In this document: positions 34,157 to 43,528 of the stretch, in pieces
Numbering within the stretch: position 1 is the stretch's first letter
Layout: every line of letters starts with the position of its first letter
Origin: Oscillatoriales cyanobacterium
GTDB lineage: Bacteria; Cyanobacteriota; Cyanobacteriia; Cyanobacteriales; Laspinemataceae
NCBI GenBank assembly: GCA_011390955.1
Contig: JAABRM010000009.1
Coordinates: forward strand, 62,001-126,000
Direction of reading: 5' to 3'
DNA: 64,000 bases
Translations under genes and position numbers: made by a program
The notes under the pieces: model-generated
Database searches by the model: none
Told to the model about the DNA's origin: nothing
What the model saw: the letters and a program-made list of their open reading frames with translations, nothing else

Positions 34157-34936
34157 TTACGGCGTCACCATGATTTGCCCTTGACAAATTAGCTGACCGG
34201 GCAGCAAAGTTAATTCTGAAATCATCACTTCTGAACCGAAATCCCAGGAAAAATTTTCTAAATTAATTGTCTCTTGTCCGGCAATCTGTAACTGAGGGTT
34301 AACTAAATAAAGTTGATGCCCATTTCTAATTTCTAAACCCGTCTGGAGAACTGCGGATTTTTGCGCTGCGGTTTCAGGGGCTTGAAGCGAAGAACAACCA
34401 AGGGCGATAGTGCATCCGCACCGCTGCGCGATCGCTGGTTGGCACAGTCCCGTCAATGTTAATCGATCTTGGCCTAAATTAATTTGTAACTGTTCCCAAG
34501 AGTTAGCGACAGAATGTAACCAAGACTCTAAAAATTCTTGGATTCCTTGGTTAAATAAAAGAGATTTTAAAGAAGCATCAATATCCTCTTGAGTTAACTG
34601 TAACTGGGCATTCACGGGAACGGGATCGATCAAATGTAGCGGTTGACCTTGGATCACTTCGCCAATGTTAAACCGAATTCCTGTCCCTTCTAAGAATATT
34701 TGACTTAAGTGAATGCCTTGATAAATAGCATGACTAGCAGAAATTAACACCCCAGGAATTGAACCAGAAAGGATTTGCCGGTTCCCACCTGTGAGGGTTA
34801 ATTGTAAGTTTTCGATGGAGTCTAGTTGCAATGAAAGCCAAAATTTTAGGGCGGGGGCTAAAACTTTACTAACCAGTTTTCCTGACTTGGGCGCAACTTC
34901 GATGCGGGAATTAGGCAAATTTAGACTAGAACTCAT
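34157..34936 (-). CDS. DUF2993 family protein (LmeA-like)
   Basis: About 259 residues from the ATG at 34936; a longer start at 35050 is possible but adds a basic tail unlike the family. DUF2993 proteins are common in cyanobacteria and some bind lipid at the cell envelope. Seen here are LVSKVLAPALKFWLSLQLDS, SGSIPGVLISA and the C-terminal LPGQLICQGQI. A Cys-containing loop (QPAIAQRCGCTIALGC) is coded by a 24-bp repeat module seated in a HIP1 octamer (34404-34435). Function is not established. Confidence 0.75.
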   Translation of the reverse strand: MSSSLNLPNSRIEVAPKSGKLVSKVLAPALKFWLSLQLDSIENLQLTLTGGNRQILSGSIPGVLISASHAIYQGIHLSQIFLEGTGIRFNIGEVIQGQPLHLIDPVPVNAQLQLTQEDIDASLKSLLFNQGIQEFLESWLHSVANSWEQLQINLGQDRLTLTGLCQPAIAQRCGCTIALGCSSLQAPETAAQKSAVLQTGLEIRNGHQLYLVNPQLQIAGQETINLENFSWDFGSEVMISELTLLPGQLICQGQIMVTP

Positions 34937-35153
34937 AGGGAAATTACTTGATGGTTGACGGTTGATTGGTGGATCTAGTTTAGGCAATTTTACAGAGGAC
35001 TGACGGGGAAATCGGGTCGATCGCCAGGGGAGGATCGCATTTCTACGCAAGAAACAGTAAAATTTTGTCAGGAGTTTTGTGCTCGGTGGGCGAATCGTCG
35101 CTTCACCGGATCGACTCCTGACTCACCTTTATTAAACGATCGCAGTCCCAATC

Positions 35154-35903
35154 ATGCAAACTAGACTGCAAAAAATCCTATCTCAATGGGGAATAGCTTC
35201 CCGTCGTCAAGCTGAAACCATGATTCAGCAAGGACGAGTGCGGGTGAATGGTCAAATTGCCCATCTGGGTTTGACCGCTAATCCTGAAGTGGATCTTCTT
35301 GAGGTCGATGGTCGAATCGTTAAACCCAGCGATCGGCCTCAATTGCTATATTTGTTACTCAATAAACCTGTGGGTGTGGTGTCTACCTGCTCGGATCCCA
35401 GCGGACGCCGCACGGTCTTGGATTTGCTGCCGTTACCGATGCAAAACCAAGGTATTCATCCGGTGGGACGCTTGGATTTTTACACCACGGGGGCATTATT
35501 ACTGACGAATGATGGGGAGTTAACCTTTAAGCTGACCCACCCGAAACATGGCATTAGCAAGACTTACGAGGTCTGGGTTGAAGGCGATCCCCCCGAATCG
35601 GTGTTGGGAAATTGGCGATCGGGGGTGATGCTTGATGGTCGCCTAACTCTGCCCGCTGAAGTTCTAGTGTTAAAACAGGATAGGGAAACCAATCGAACTC
35701 TTTTGCAAGTGGTACTCAAGGAGGGACGCAATCGACAAATTCGCCGAGTGGCAGCTTTGCTAGGATATCCCGTGGTTGAGTTACACCGTAGTGCGATCGG
35801 GCTGATTAAGCTGCGATCGCCTAATCAGCCTAACTTATCCCCTGGTGATTATCGCCCTTTGACTCCCAAAGAAATTGATTTTTTACAAAGTCAAATTTTC
35901 TGA
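35154..35903 (+). CDS. 16S/23S rRNA pseudouridine synthase, RsuA/RluB family
   Basis: 249 residues: an N-terminal S4 RNA-binding domain (RLQKILSQWGIASRRQAE, ~1-60) and a catalytic domain with HPVGRLDFYTTGALLLT, where Asp108 is the catalytic residue. FKLTHPKHGISKTYEV and LKEGRNRQIRRV are family motifs. The usual GRLDxxTxGLL is GRLDFYTTGAL here, a mild deviation. Target site on rRNA (16S U516 or 23S U2605 by E. coli numbering) cannot be decided. Confidence 0.87.
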   Translation: MQTRLQKILSQWGIASRRQAETMIQQGRVRVNGQIAHLGLTANPEVDLLEVDGRIVKPSDRPQLLYLLLNKPVGVVSTCSDPSGRRTVLDLLPLPMQNQGIHPVGRLDFYTTGALLLTNDGELTFKLTHPKHGISKTYEVWVEGDPPESVLGNWRSGVMLDGRLTLPAEVLVLKQDRETNRTLLQVVLKEGRNRQIRRVAALLGYPVVELHRSAIGLIKLRSPNQPNLSPGDYRPLTPKEIDFLQSQIF

Positions 35904-35994
35904 TCGCTTTTCACCTTTCCCCAAGTACCAAAAGAGGAACGGGGGAGCAGAGGAGCAGAGGAGCCCGCCATCAGCAGAGGAGCAGGGGAAAACA

Positions 35995-36165
35995 ATTAAC
36001 AATTGATAATTGACAATTGACAATTAAATATAATTATCAATTATCAATTATCAATTATCAATTATCAATTATCAATTATCAAACAACAAACAACAAACAA
36101 CAAACAACAAACAACAAACAACAAACAACAAACAACAAACAACAAACAACAAACAACCACCAACC
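35995..36165. repeat. Heptamer arrays (AATTATC)n then (AACAAAC)n
   Basis: AATTGATA/AATTGACA units, then AATTATC units (36030-36080) and about a dozen AACAAAC units (36081-36158). GAGCAGA-type purine heptamers precede at 35945-35990. No gene in the spacer. Confidence 0.8.
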
Positions 36166-36200
36166 AAGAAGTAACGAATAACTAATCAGGAGTAAGTGCA

Positions 36201-37061
36201 ATGAACAACCGTCAAAAGTCTGAAGAACTGATTAACCAGGAAAAGGAACAGGCACAAATTCGGGAAAAACAGTTGGCTAAACTGGCGGAAATCGGGTCTC
36301 TATTACGAGAAAAACGCTTGGAACAGTCAGTCACCATAGAAGAAGTGGCGGTGCATACGATGATTCGGGCGCAAATGCTTCAAGAGATTGAAGCCGGGAA
36401 ACTGGAACGATTACCGGAACCGATCTATATTCAAGGGTTACTGTTACGATATGCCAAGTTTTTGGGATTCGATGGTAGGGCGATCGCGCAGGATTTTCCT
36501 GTCAGCCAAAAAAAATTTGTTTTTAAGCAACTCTGGTTTAATTTGTTTGATTATTTACCCCGGTTGAAATTTCGACCTTTGCACTTTTATGTGGTTTATC
36601 TTGTGGCGATCGGGGTATCCGTCCACACATTATCCAGACAATTAGATCCATCAGCCAGCCTTATGGCTAACCAAGAACCCGGGCAAGGCACCGCTGTACT
36701 GGCGGTCACGCAGCAATCTGAATCCGGTGTACCAGCCACGAATCCCCCAAAATCCACTCCACTTGCCACCACTAAGGAATCAGCCCCGAAACCAAGTTCA
36801 GCAAAAGAAGATAGTCAGGGGGTGAAAGTCGGACTCACCTTGAAAGATGCTTCTTGGATCGTGATTTCAGCCGATGGCAAAATAGAATTTGAAGGAATGT
36901 TGCCCTCCGGCACCCAGCGCACTTGGGAAGCTGCGGAAAAACTGGTGGTGCTGGCCGGAAATGCCGGAGGGGTATTGTTAGCGATCAATAATGGTCAAGC
37001 GGAACAAATGGGCGCCCACGGACAAGTGATCGAAAGGGAAGTGTTAATTTCTCGACCCTAA
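36201..37061 (+). CDS. RodZ-like helix-turn-helix membrane protein
   Basis: 286 residues: an N-terminal Xre-type HTH (HTH_25, ~30-95; GSLLREKRLEQSVTIEEVA...MLQEIEAGKLERLPEPIY), one membrane span (~134-150), a Pro/Ser/Thr linker (~165-205) and a C-terminal DUF4115 domain (~206-286, DASWIVISADGKIEFEGML). This is the RodZ architecture, which links MreB to the membrane in cell-shape control. The membrane span is short, so topology is inferred. AGGAG lies upstream of the ATG. Confidence 0.82.
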   Translation: MNNRQKSEELINQEKEQAQIREKQLAKLAEIGSLLREKRLEQSVTIEEVAVHTMIRAQMLQEIEAGKLERLPEPIYIQGLLLRYAKFLGFDGRAIAQDFPVSQKKFVFKQLWFNLFDYLPRLKFRPLHFYVVYLVAIGVSVHTLSRQLDPSASLMANQEPGQGTAVLAVTQQSESGVPATNPPKSTPLATTKESAPKPSSAKEDSQGVKVGLTLKDASWIVISADGKIEFEGMLPSGTQRTWEAAEKLVVLAGNAGGVLLAINNGQAEQMGAHGQVIEREVLISRP

Positions 37062-37096
37062 CTTGACCCTAATTTGACCTAAGACTGTTCTATGGA

Positions 37097-38593
37097 TTAG
37101 CGTCCGAATGTTTCGGTCATCATTTTTAGGCGATCGCGGATTTCTGGAGTCAGCGCCCCAAACTGATAACGCCATGCCCAGTTACCCTCTGCTTTACTCG
37201 GCATATTCATCCGGGCTTGGGTATCCAGTCCTAAAAGATCCTGAACCGGAATAATCGCTTGATTCGCCACTGAAGACAGCGCCACTTGAATTAAATCCCA
37301 ATGAATTCCCCAAGACCGAACTTCGCCTAAATAAGCCAAAGCGCCCAAGCGTTCATGCTCCGGCAGTTGATTAAACCAGCCAACGGTGGTGTCATTGTCA
37401 TGGGTGCCGGTATAAACGACAGAATTTCGGTTGTAGAAATTAAACGGTAAATAAGGATTCCCTGCTCCCGAACCGAAGGCAAAGTGCAAGATTTTCATCC
37501 CCGGAAATTCAAACTTATCTCGGATTGCCTCTACCTCTGGGGTAATCACACCCAAATCCTCAGCAATAATCGGTAATGTACCCAATTTTTGCTTAATTAC
37601 TTCTAATAACTGTTCTCCCTTGGCTTTAATCCACTTACCATTCATGGCCGTGGTTTCCCCTTGGCGGACACTCCAAAAAGACTCAAAGCCTCGGAAATGG
37701 TCGATGCGAATCACATCCACATAACTCAACATGGAACTAAATCGTTCCACCCACCAATGGAAATCGGTTTTTTCCAGTCGGTTCCAGAGATAAACTGGGT
37801 TGCCCCAAAGCTGACCTGTGGCGCTAAAGTAATCTGGTGGCACTCCGGCCATGCCTGCGGGTTCGCCAGTTTTCACATCTAAGCAAAAGATTTCTGGATG
37901 CGCCCAAACATCGGCACTATCGTGGGCCACATAGATGGGAATGTCGCCAATAATCCGGATGTCTCGTGTGTTGGCATAAGACTTAAGTTCTGACCATTGG
38001 CGGAAAAATTCAAACTGGAGAAATTTGTGGAAAAAAATCTCCCCAGGTAAACGCCGACGCCATTGGTCTAAGGTGACAGGCTTACGCTTGGCGAGATCGG
38101 GTTCCCAAGTATGCCAACTGGCCCCATTTAAGGTTTCTTTGATCGCCATATATAAGGCATAGTCATCCAGCCAATAGGATTTGTCGTAGCAAAACTTTTG
38201 AAACTCTTCTTGTTGCTCGGTGGTGGCTTTGTCCTTGAAATTATCGCAGGCTTTTTTGAGTAGAGGCATTTTGAAGGCGATCGCCCGTTCATAATCTACT
38301 CGATCCGCCGGAAACTCTGGCAGATTGGCAAAATCCTCTTCAGAAAGCAAGTCATCTTTGAGCAGGAGATCGGGGCTAATTAGGAAAGGATTCCCCGCCA
38401 TTGCTGAGTAGCACATATAAGGAGAATTACCATAACCCGTTGGGCCAAGGGGCAAGATTTGCCAAAACTGCTGGCGACTTTCTAGTAAAAAATCAATGAA
38501 TTTACGCGCTTCTATCCCTAAATCGCCGATACCAAACCGACTGGGAAAAGATGTGGGATGAAGCAAAATACCGCTAGATCTGGGAAAAGGCAT
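37097..38593 (-). CDS. malQ: 4-alpha-glucanotransferase (amylomaltase)
   Basis: 498 residues, GH77 family. N-terminal RSSGILLHPTSFPSRFGIGD, PLGPTGYGNSPY, then the catalytic region DVIRIDHFRGFESFW (nucleophile aspartate in RIDHF), IIAEDLG and YTGTHDNDTT. Cytoplasmic; transfers alpha-1,4-glucan segments during glycogen turnover. Convergent with the RodZ-like gene (35 bp gap) and divergent from the NUDIX gene. Confidence 0.95.
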   Translation of the reverse strand: MPFPRSSGILLHPTSFPSRFGIGDLGIEARKFIDFLLESRQQFWQILPLGPTGYGNSPYMCYSAMAGNPFLISPDLLLKDDLLSEEDFANLPEFPADRVDYERAIAFKMPLLKKACDNFKDKATTEQQEEFQKFCYDKSYWLDDYALYMAIKETLNGASWHTWEPDLAKRKPVTLDQWRRRLPGEIFFHKFLQFEFFRQWSELKSYANTRDIRIIGDIPIYVAHDSADVWAHPEIFCLDVKTGEPAGMAGVPPDYFSATGQLWGNPVYLWNRLEKTDFHWWVERFSSMLSYVDVIRIDHFRGFESFWSVRQGETTAMNGKWIKAKGEQLLEVIKQKLGTLPIIAEDLGVITPEVEAIRDKFEFPGMKILHFAFGSGAGNPYLPFNFYNRNSVVYTGTHDNDTTVGWFNQLPEHERLGALAYLGEVRSWGIHWDLIQVALSSVANQAIIPVQDLLGLDTQARMNMPSKAEGNWAWRYQFGALTPEIRDRLKMMTETFGR

Positions 38594-38744
38594 GAGCCCT
38601 CCTGTGAAACAGGAATTTTATGCTGACACGAAGCCAGCATGATGTGTTTCTGAATTTATCATGTAATGGCACAGTTATAATCTAATCTAATCAAATCACC
38701 ATAAAATTAATTCTATCTTTACACTTTTAAACTTCAAAGACCCT

Positions 38745-39173
38745 ATGACTTATCGAAATCCCGTTCCCACTGTTGACATTATTATTGAAACGATCGATCG
38801 CCCCGGTCGTCCCATTGTGCTGATCGAACGGCAAAATCCCCCCCTGGGTTGGGCGTTACCCGGTGGCTTTGTGGACTACGGCGAATCGGTGGAAACGGCG
38901 GCAGTTCGAGAAGCCCTAGAAGAAACCAGTTTATCGGTAGAATTAATTGAACAATTTTATGTGTATTCTGACCCCGATCGCGACCCCAGGCAACATACCT
39001 TGAGTGTGGTATTTATTGCTAGTGCGATCGGTGAACCGAAAGCTGCGGATGATGCCAAACATTTACAACTTTTTGAAATTTGGCAATTACCCCAACAATT
39101 ATGTTTCGATCACGATCGCATTCTCAAAGATTATTGTTATTATCGACGTTACGGACAACGACCCAGAATTTAA
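38745..39173 (+). CDS. NUDIX hydrolase
   Basis: 142 residues with an intact Nudix box starting at Gly41: G-x5-E47-x7-R55-E56-x2-E59-E60. The [10 protein letters not shown] sequence and the late [19 protein letters not shown] stretch resemble ADP-ribose pyrophosphatase-type or NUDIX proteins associated with NAD metabolism in cyanobacteria. Substrate not assignable. Confidence 0.85.
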   Translation: MTYRNPVPTVDIIIETIDRPGRPIVLIERQNPPLGWALPGGFVDYGESVETAAVREALEETSLSVELIEQFYVYSDPDRDPRQHTLSVVFIASAIGEPKAADDAKHLQLFEIWQLPQQLCFDHDRILKDYCYYRRYGQRPRI

Positions 39174-39179
39174 ATCCCT

Positions 39180-39255
39180 GTAGGGGCGAAGCATTCGGGC
39201 AAGCAAATTAGCGATCGTAACAAATGATTGATTTCCCCGAATGCTTCGCCCTCCC
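39180..39255. repeat. Inverted pair of GGGCGAAGCATTC repeats
   Basis: GTAGGGGCGAAGCATTCGGG (39181) and CCCGAATGCTTCGCCCTCC (39236) flank a 35-bp AT-rich middle. Same family as 1.9-2.2, 11.2-11.3, 45.4 and 60.5-60.8 kb. Confidence 0.65.
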
Positions 39256-39341
39256 ATAGTCGTAGGGCAAAATGCAAGCCCACCCTACCCGTTGCCTGAA
39301 AATCCCATTACAATATATATAACTTATCGGAGGATTATCCC

Positions 39342-39911
39342 ATGCTGCAAACCCTCACCAAAAAAACTTACACCTTTGAGGAATATTTGGAATACCATGA
39401 TAATACCGATTTAAAATATGAACTTGTAAACGGAGAACTCATCCCCATGCCAACTCCCAGTGGACTGCACGCAGATATCATGGTCTTTCTGTATGACACT
39501 TTTACAGCAGAAATAAAACGTTTACAGCTAGACTGGAAAGTCAGACCAGGGAATATCGGCGTTCGCACCTCTTTTAATAAATCCAGAATTCCCGATTTAG
39601 TAATTATCACAGAAAGCCAACGCCAAGAACTCAGAGAAATGACTTCTGCGGTACTGAAATCTCCCCCTTTATTAGCGGTGGAAATTGTCAGTCCGGGCAA
39701 TGCGATCGATGATTATCGTTACAAACAAGCGGAATATGCGGTGCGGGAAATTCCTGAATATTGGATTGTCGATCCAATTGATGCCAAAGTGTCTATATTA
39801 CAGCTTGTGGATGGACTGTATGAAACTACAGAATTTACCGGCGATCTGGCGATTAAATCTGCAACTTTTCCAGAATTAGCATTAACTGTTGCACAAATTT
39901 TAACGGCTTGA
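39342..39911 (+). CDS. Uma2 family endonuclease (DUF820), copy 1
   Basis: 189 residues of the Uma2/DUF820 PD-(D/E)xK family: YTFEEYLEYHDNTDLKYELV, then RIPDLVIIT (Asp) and LLAVEIVSPGN (Glu), with RYKQAEYA and IPEYWIVDP. These are abundant in filamentous cyanobacteria and thought to derive from transposon-linked nucleases; activity is unproven. It is a tandem duplicate of the next gene, 80 bp away. GGAGGATTATCCC precedes both starts. Confidence 0.85.
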   Translation: MLQTLTKKTYTFEEYLEYHDNTDLKYELVNGELIPMPTPSGLHADIMVFLYDTFTAEIKRLQLDWKVRPGNIGVRTSFNKSRIPDLVIITESQRQELREMTSAVLKSPPLLAVEIVSPGNAIDDYRYKQAEYAVREIPEYWIVDPIDAKVSILQLVDGLYETTEFTGDLAIKSATFPELALTVAQILTA

Positions 39912-39991
39912 TGGTAAGTAAATTAATCGATTGACTGAAACTTTCCTGAAAATATCGATAAAATATAAGCCACCTATCGGAGGATTATCCC

Positions 39992-40561
39992 ATGCTACAA
40001 ACCCTCACCAAAAAAACTTACACCTTTGAGGAATATCTGGAATACCATGATGATAGCGATTTGAAATATGAACTTGTAAACGGAGAACTCATCCCCATGC
40101 CACCAGCCAGCGGACTGCACGCCCTGATTCTCGTTTTTATGTACAATGTTTTACAAGCCGAAATCCAACGTTTAAAGCTAAATTTGACCGTAATGCCTGG
40201 AAATATAGGCGTTCGCACCTCTTTCAATAAATCCAGAATTCCCGATTTAGTAATTATCACAGAAAGCCAACGCCAAGAACTCAGAGAAATGACTTCTGCG
40301 GTACTGAAATCTCCCCCTTTATTAGCAGTGGAAATTGTCAGTCCGGGCAATGCGATCGATGATTATCGTTACAAACAAGCGGAATATGCGGTGCGGGAAA
40401 TTCCTGAATATTGGATTGTCGATCCAGTTGATAGCAAAGTGTCAGTTTTACAGCTTGTGGATGGACTATATGAAACTACAGAATTTACTGGCGATATGGC
40501 CATTAAATCTGCAACTTTTCCAGAATTAGCATTAACTGTTGCCCAAATTTTAACGGCTTAA
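39992..40561 (+). CDS. Uma2 family endonuclease (DUF820), copy 2
   Basis: 189 residues, nearly identical to copy 1 from residue ~70 on (a long run of identical DNA starting near 40210), but variable between residues ~45 and 68 (SGLHALILVFMYNVLQAE against SGLHADIMVFLYDTFTAE). All PD-(D/E)xK residues are kept. The ribosome-binding region is also duplicated. Confidence 0.85.
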   Translation: MLQTLTKKTYTFEEYLEYHDDSDLKYELVNGELIPMPPASGLHALILVFMYNVLQAEIQRLKLNLTVMPGNIGVRTSFNKSRIPDLVIITESQRQELREMTSAVLKSPPLLAVEIVSPGNAIDDYRYKQAEYAVREIPEYWIVDPVDSKVSVLQLVDGLYETTEFTGDMAIKSATFPELALTVAQILTA

Positions 40562-40682
40562 ACCGTAAAATTAATTATTTTTTTTTACCACAGAGACACA
40601 GAGAACACGAAGAAAAATATGTTAGTTATCCAAATTATTTATCAGAATATCCAGAGATATTTGTTAACAATTAACCAATATT

Positions 40683-41258
40683 TCAAGCAATATTTCCGGC
40701 TGCCAAAATTCGCTCTGCGGTTAAAGTTAATTCTGGGAAAATCTGAGAGACAATTTCCTGGTTTTCCGTGAAAACCGTTTCCTCATATAATCCTTCATCC
40801 CATCGCAATACAGAAACTTGATTTAATATGGGGTCTACAATCCAATATTCGGGAATTTCCGCTGCCGCATATTCCGATCGCTTATATCGATAATCTCGCT
40901 GTACCGATTCGGGACTGACCACTTCTACTACTAACAAAGGTGGGGTTTGAAAAACAGCAGATTTATCCAGCAATTCGATCGCCTGTTCCTGCAACACCAC
41001 GCAGACATCAGTTAACCGAGACTTCCGCCACCCAGTTCTCACTCCTGTTTCTTTAAAACACAGCCAAGGTAAATTCATGCGAGAAATTTCAGCTTTCAAT
41101 ATATCCCGAATCATATCGGAAATCAGCAAATGTCTAATCGTTGGCGGATTCATTAACTCTAGTCTCCCATCAACCAATTCATAACGGCGATCGCTCCCAT
41201 CATCATAATTGAGATATTCCTCAAAAGTATATAATTTGGTTGTGATTATGGATGTCAT
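40683..41258 (-). CDS. Uma2 family endonuclease (DUF820), divergent copy
   Basis: 191 residues with the same fold signature (YTFEEYLNYDDGSDRRYELV, SRLTDVCVV, LLVVEVVSPES, RYKRSEYAAAEIPEYWIVDP) but far more diverged from the tandem pair and on the opposite strand, convergent with them. Confidence 0.85.
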   Translation of the reverse strand: MTSIITTKLYTFEEYLNYDDGSDRRYELVDGRLELMNPPTIRHLLISDMIRDILKAEISRMNLPWLCFKETGVRTGWRKSRLTDVCVVLQEQAIELLDKSAVFQTPPLLVVEVVSPESVQRDYRYKRSEYAAAEIPEYWIVDPILNQVSVLRWDEGLYEETVFTENQEIVSQIFPELTLTAERILAAGNIA

Positions 41259-41378
41259 GGTTATCCTCTGATTTAATTAGTGATTAATATTATAGTTCAA
41301 TTTATTGGGCAACCCAGACTTACCCCCGGTTAAATTTTCATGGGCGATCGCACTCCAATTATTGACCACCCTAATTAT

Positions 41379-41663
41379 CTATCTGTTAACAACATCTTTT
41401 AACGCTTCATCAATTACTTGTTCGCTAACTCCCCGACGCTTCAAACTGGCAATCAACGCGGTGACTGTTTCGCTTTCAAATCGCTCTAAATCTTGACGCA
41501 ATCCCTGACCAATATAAGCGCGGATCAATGGCTGATAATCAGAAAACCCCAACAATGGGGCAATCCGCTTTAGGTCTTCCACCACATCTTCAGGAATATT
41601 AATCGTCACGCTAGTCATGGGACGATTTCTTTTTAAGCGTTTTTTTAACTGCTCAATTTTCAT
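41379..41663 (-). CDS. Antitoxin partner of BrnT (ribbon-helix-helix-like)
   Basis: 94 residues from ATG 41663 (MKIEQLKKRLKRNRP). MTSVTINIPEDVVEDLKRIA looks like a ribbon-helix-helix DNA-binding start and is followed by a helical tail. Its start lies inside the end of brnT (11-bp overlap), the usual toxin-then-antitoxin order of brnTA. It probably neutralises BrnT and represses the operon. Confidence 0.72.
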   Translation of the reverse strand: MKIEQLKKRLKRNRPMTSVTINIPEDVVEDLKRIAPLLGFSDYQPLIRAYIGQGLRQDLERFESETVTALIASLKRRGVSEQVIDEALKDVVNR

Positions 41664-41949
41664 AGATTTCTCTCTCCTGACGAGTTGCTTTACGCGCTGA
41701 AATAATCCGAATTGTATTATCCTCACGTTCGATATGAACCACAAATAAGAGATTCCATCGAGTATCTAACCCAATCACAGCATCTCTCGCTTCATCATTA
41801 CGGCTGGCATCAACCACGACGAGAAAGGGATCAAAAAATACTTCAGCCGCTTGCTGGAACGTAATGCCATCATGCTTCAGTGAATTGCGATCGGCCTTCT
41901 CTTGATTCCAAACAAAGGTAATGCCATTCAGTACGAAATATACATCCAT
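41653..41949 (-). CDS. brnT: BrnT family toxin
   Basis: 98 residues with BrnT hallmarks: FVWNQEKADRNSLKHDGITF, EARDAVIGLDTRW, FVVHIEREDNTIRIISARKA and a C-terminal R(Q)EREIYE. BrnT is a RelE-like ribonuclease toxin. The antitoxin gene overlaps its 3' end. Confidence 0.87.
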   Translation of the reverse strand: MDVYFVLNGITFVWNQEKADRNSLKHDGITFQQAAEVFFDPFLVVVDASRNDEARDAVIGLDTRWNLLFVVHIEREDNTIRIISARKATRQEREIYEN

Positions 41950-42088
41950 GTTTCAAATTGTACTATTAACATTATAACTCCGGTTTCTGAAAAAAGGAGT
42001 AATCATAAATTTGTTCAAAATAATCCGCCATTCCCGCTTCCGCAAGTTCTCTATATTCTTGGGCAAATTCTTGGTAGATGTGGGCAAA

Positions 42089-42382
42089 TTAATGCAGATC
42101 GCGGGATTTTTGAGAGAATCGACTGCGAAATTTGAGAAATTCGATAAAATCGGCAATTTGCTGCAATTGTTCATCGTTAAATTGCTCGATTTCTTGTTTT
42201 ATCTTATCTTTAGTTGCTTGAATTTCGGTGTTCCTAACATTATTATCATTGCGATCGCTATCTGATATTTCAGGAATCAGTATAATCACCTCAACCTGCT
42301 GGTTTATATTCGTGATTAACGGCTGGTCTAGGGTGAGGTGTCCTCGCTCATCAATTTTGCCCATCACTTTGATTGCTTTCAT
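42089..42382 (-). CDS. DUF2281-like small antitoxin candidate, probably truncated by an in-frame stop
   Basis: 97 residues: MKAIKVMGKIDERGHLTLDQ opens a small domain common in cyanobacterial antitoxin-like proteins, followed by KIKQEIEQFNDEQLQQIADF, typical of DUF2281. After the TAA at 42089 the same frame continues for 38 codons (FAHIYQEFAQEYRELAEAG...) to a stop at 41972, which looks like the natural C-terminus. So the gene may be disrupted or the two halves may come from different genes. Confidence 0.55.
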   Translation of the reverse strand: MKAIKVMGKIDERGHLTLDQPLITNINQQVEVIILIPEISDSDRNDNNVRNTEIQATKDKIKQEIEQFNDEQLQQIADFIEFLKFRSRFSQKSRDLH

Positions 42383-42427
42383 AAAATATCCTCAGAAATT
42401 ACTTGACGAAATTGTTATCCGACCCGA

Positions 42428-42670
42428 CTAAGCAGATTCTAAATGCGTTACCGGAATTTGTTCGGTTCTTTCTGGGGATTTTTCTCCGGTTGCCACCTGA
42501 TGAACCGTATGGATAATGTTAGCTGAGTAATAACGATTACCGCAGTTGTCGCAGACTCCGATGGTTACATTCTCCAAAATCACAAACCCATCGCGATGCT
42601 TAAATGCTTCATGCTTGACAGTGCGAGGTTGAACTGTCCCTTCGCAATATTCACATCTGTATCCGTACAT
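42428..42670 (-). CDS. YgiT-type zinc finger protein
   Basis: 80 residues with two CxxC pairs (CEYC at 6-9 and CDNC at 40-43), the YgiT/MqsA-type N-terminal zinc finger. Such proteins are usually antitoxins paired with a DUF4258 toxin. No partner is adjacent here, unlike the pair at 58195-58720, so this is an orphan. Confidence 0.75.
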   Translation of the reverse strand: MYGYRCEYCEGTVQPRTVKHEAFKHRDGFVILENVTIGVCDNCGNRYYSANIIHTVHQVATGEKSPERTEQIPVTHLESA

Positions 42671-42755
42671 ATTCTTATCCCTCCAATTCTGTAAATTCTA
42701 GCCATTTCCTCCTCGGTTAAGTTGTTTGATAGACAATGGCAGTGATTAAGATTAT

Positions 42756-43259
42756 CTAGTTTAAGTCACTTTCCGGGGGTCGATCGCACATTTCTAACAC
42801 TTCCTCTGCACTTTCTGAAGATAACGGCGCTGCTAGTCTAATATTAATATCAATTAAGATTTGATTTTGCTCTATTTTTAGATGGGCTTTCTTCACAACC
42901 AGATCCAAAGATAAACAATCATTGATTTGATATAAAGTCTCAGAACATTGAGCTTTATATCCCGCTTCATGGAGCCATACACAGATAGTACGCCAATTAT
43001 CTACCTTGCCATTTTCTCTACCGACCAAACTTTTAACATAGCGATACAAAGTGTTACATAAATCTGCTTCCACACCTTTAGGAATTTTCCCCAACTTATT
43101 AGCAATTTCTGCCGGACTGTGACCGCAAAGCAACCCCCGCAAATGCAGCTTTTCAGTGGGGGTTAGCCGTTTGCCCTTAGCGGAGGCTAGGTCTGCATAG
43201 AGAGTTTCCAAGTCCCATTCTTGTGCCGCTTGAGCAAAGCGATCGTCGGTAGAAGCCAT
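42756..43259 (-). CDS. vMAP-type N-terminal helix-turn-helix protein
   Basis: 167 residues. The segment LTPTEKLHLRGLLCGHSPAE...KLGKIPKGVEADLCNTLYRYVK is the winged/HTH-like N-terminal domain found in many cyanobacterial vWA-MoxR-associated proteins and AAA-like ATPases. Here it stands without the effector domain; the C-terminal ~70 residues are not recognised. It may be a stand-alone regulator. It is divergent from the unknown membrane gene at 43529 across a 269-bp spacer. Confidence 0.65.
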   Translation of the reverse strand: MASTDDRFAQAAQEWDLETLYADLASAKGKRLTPTEKLHLRGLLCGHSPAEIANKLGKIPKGVEADLCNTLYRYVKSLVGRENGKVDNWRTICVWLHEAGYKAQCSETLYQINDCLSLDLVVKKAHLKIEQNQILIDINIRLAAPLSSESAEEVLEMCDRPPESDLN

Positions 43260-43528
43260 AGTATAAGTTCTCGTTGAAAAATTTTCCTAGCCAGATTCTA
43301 GCATAATTCCTAGCCGAGACTACATGACAATTTATACTTATGTCGTTTAGACTAGATTTTAAGCGGGCAAAATCCTTTGGGGAAAGGGTGCCGAGACTAA
43401 AAGTCGCTAAAATTGAATAATTGCCTGAATAATTGTCAAAAATATGTTGCGATGCTTATTGCTATGTAGTTTAGTTTGGCAATTTTGTCACGAAATCAAG
43501 ACAACTATTGAATTTAAATAAAAGTGTC

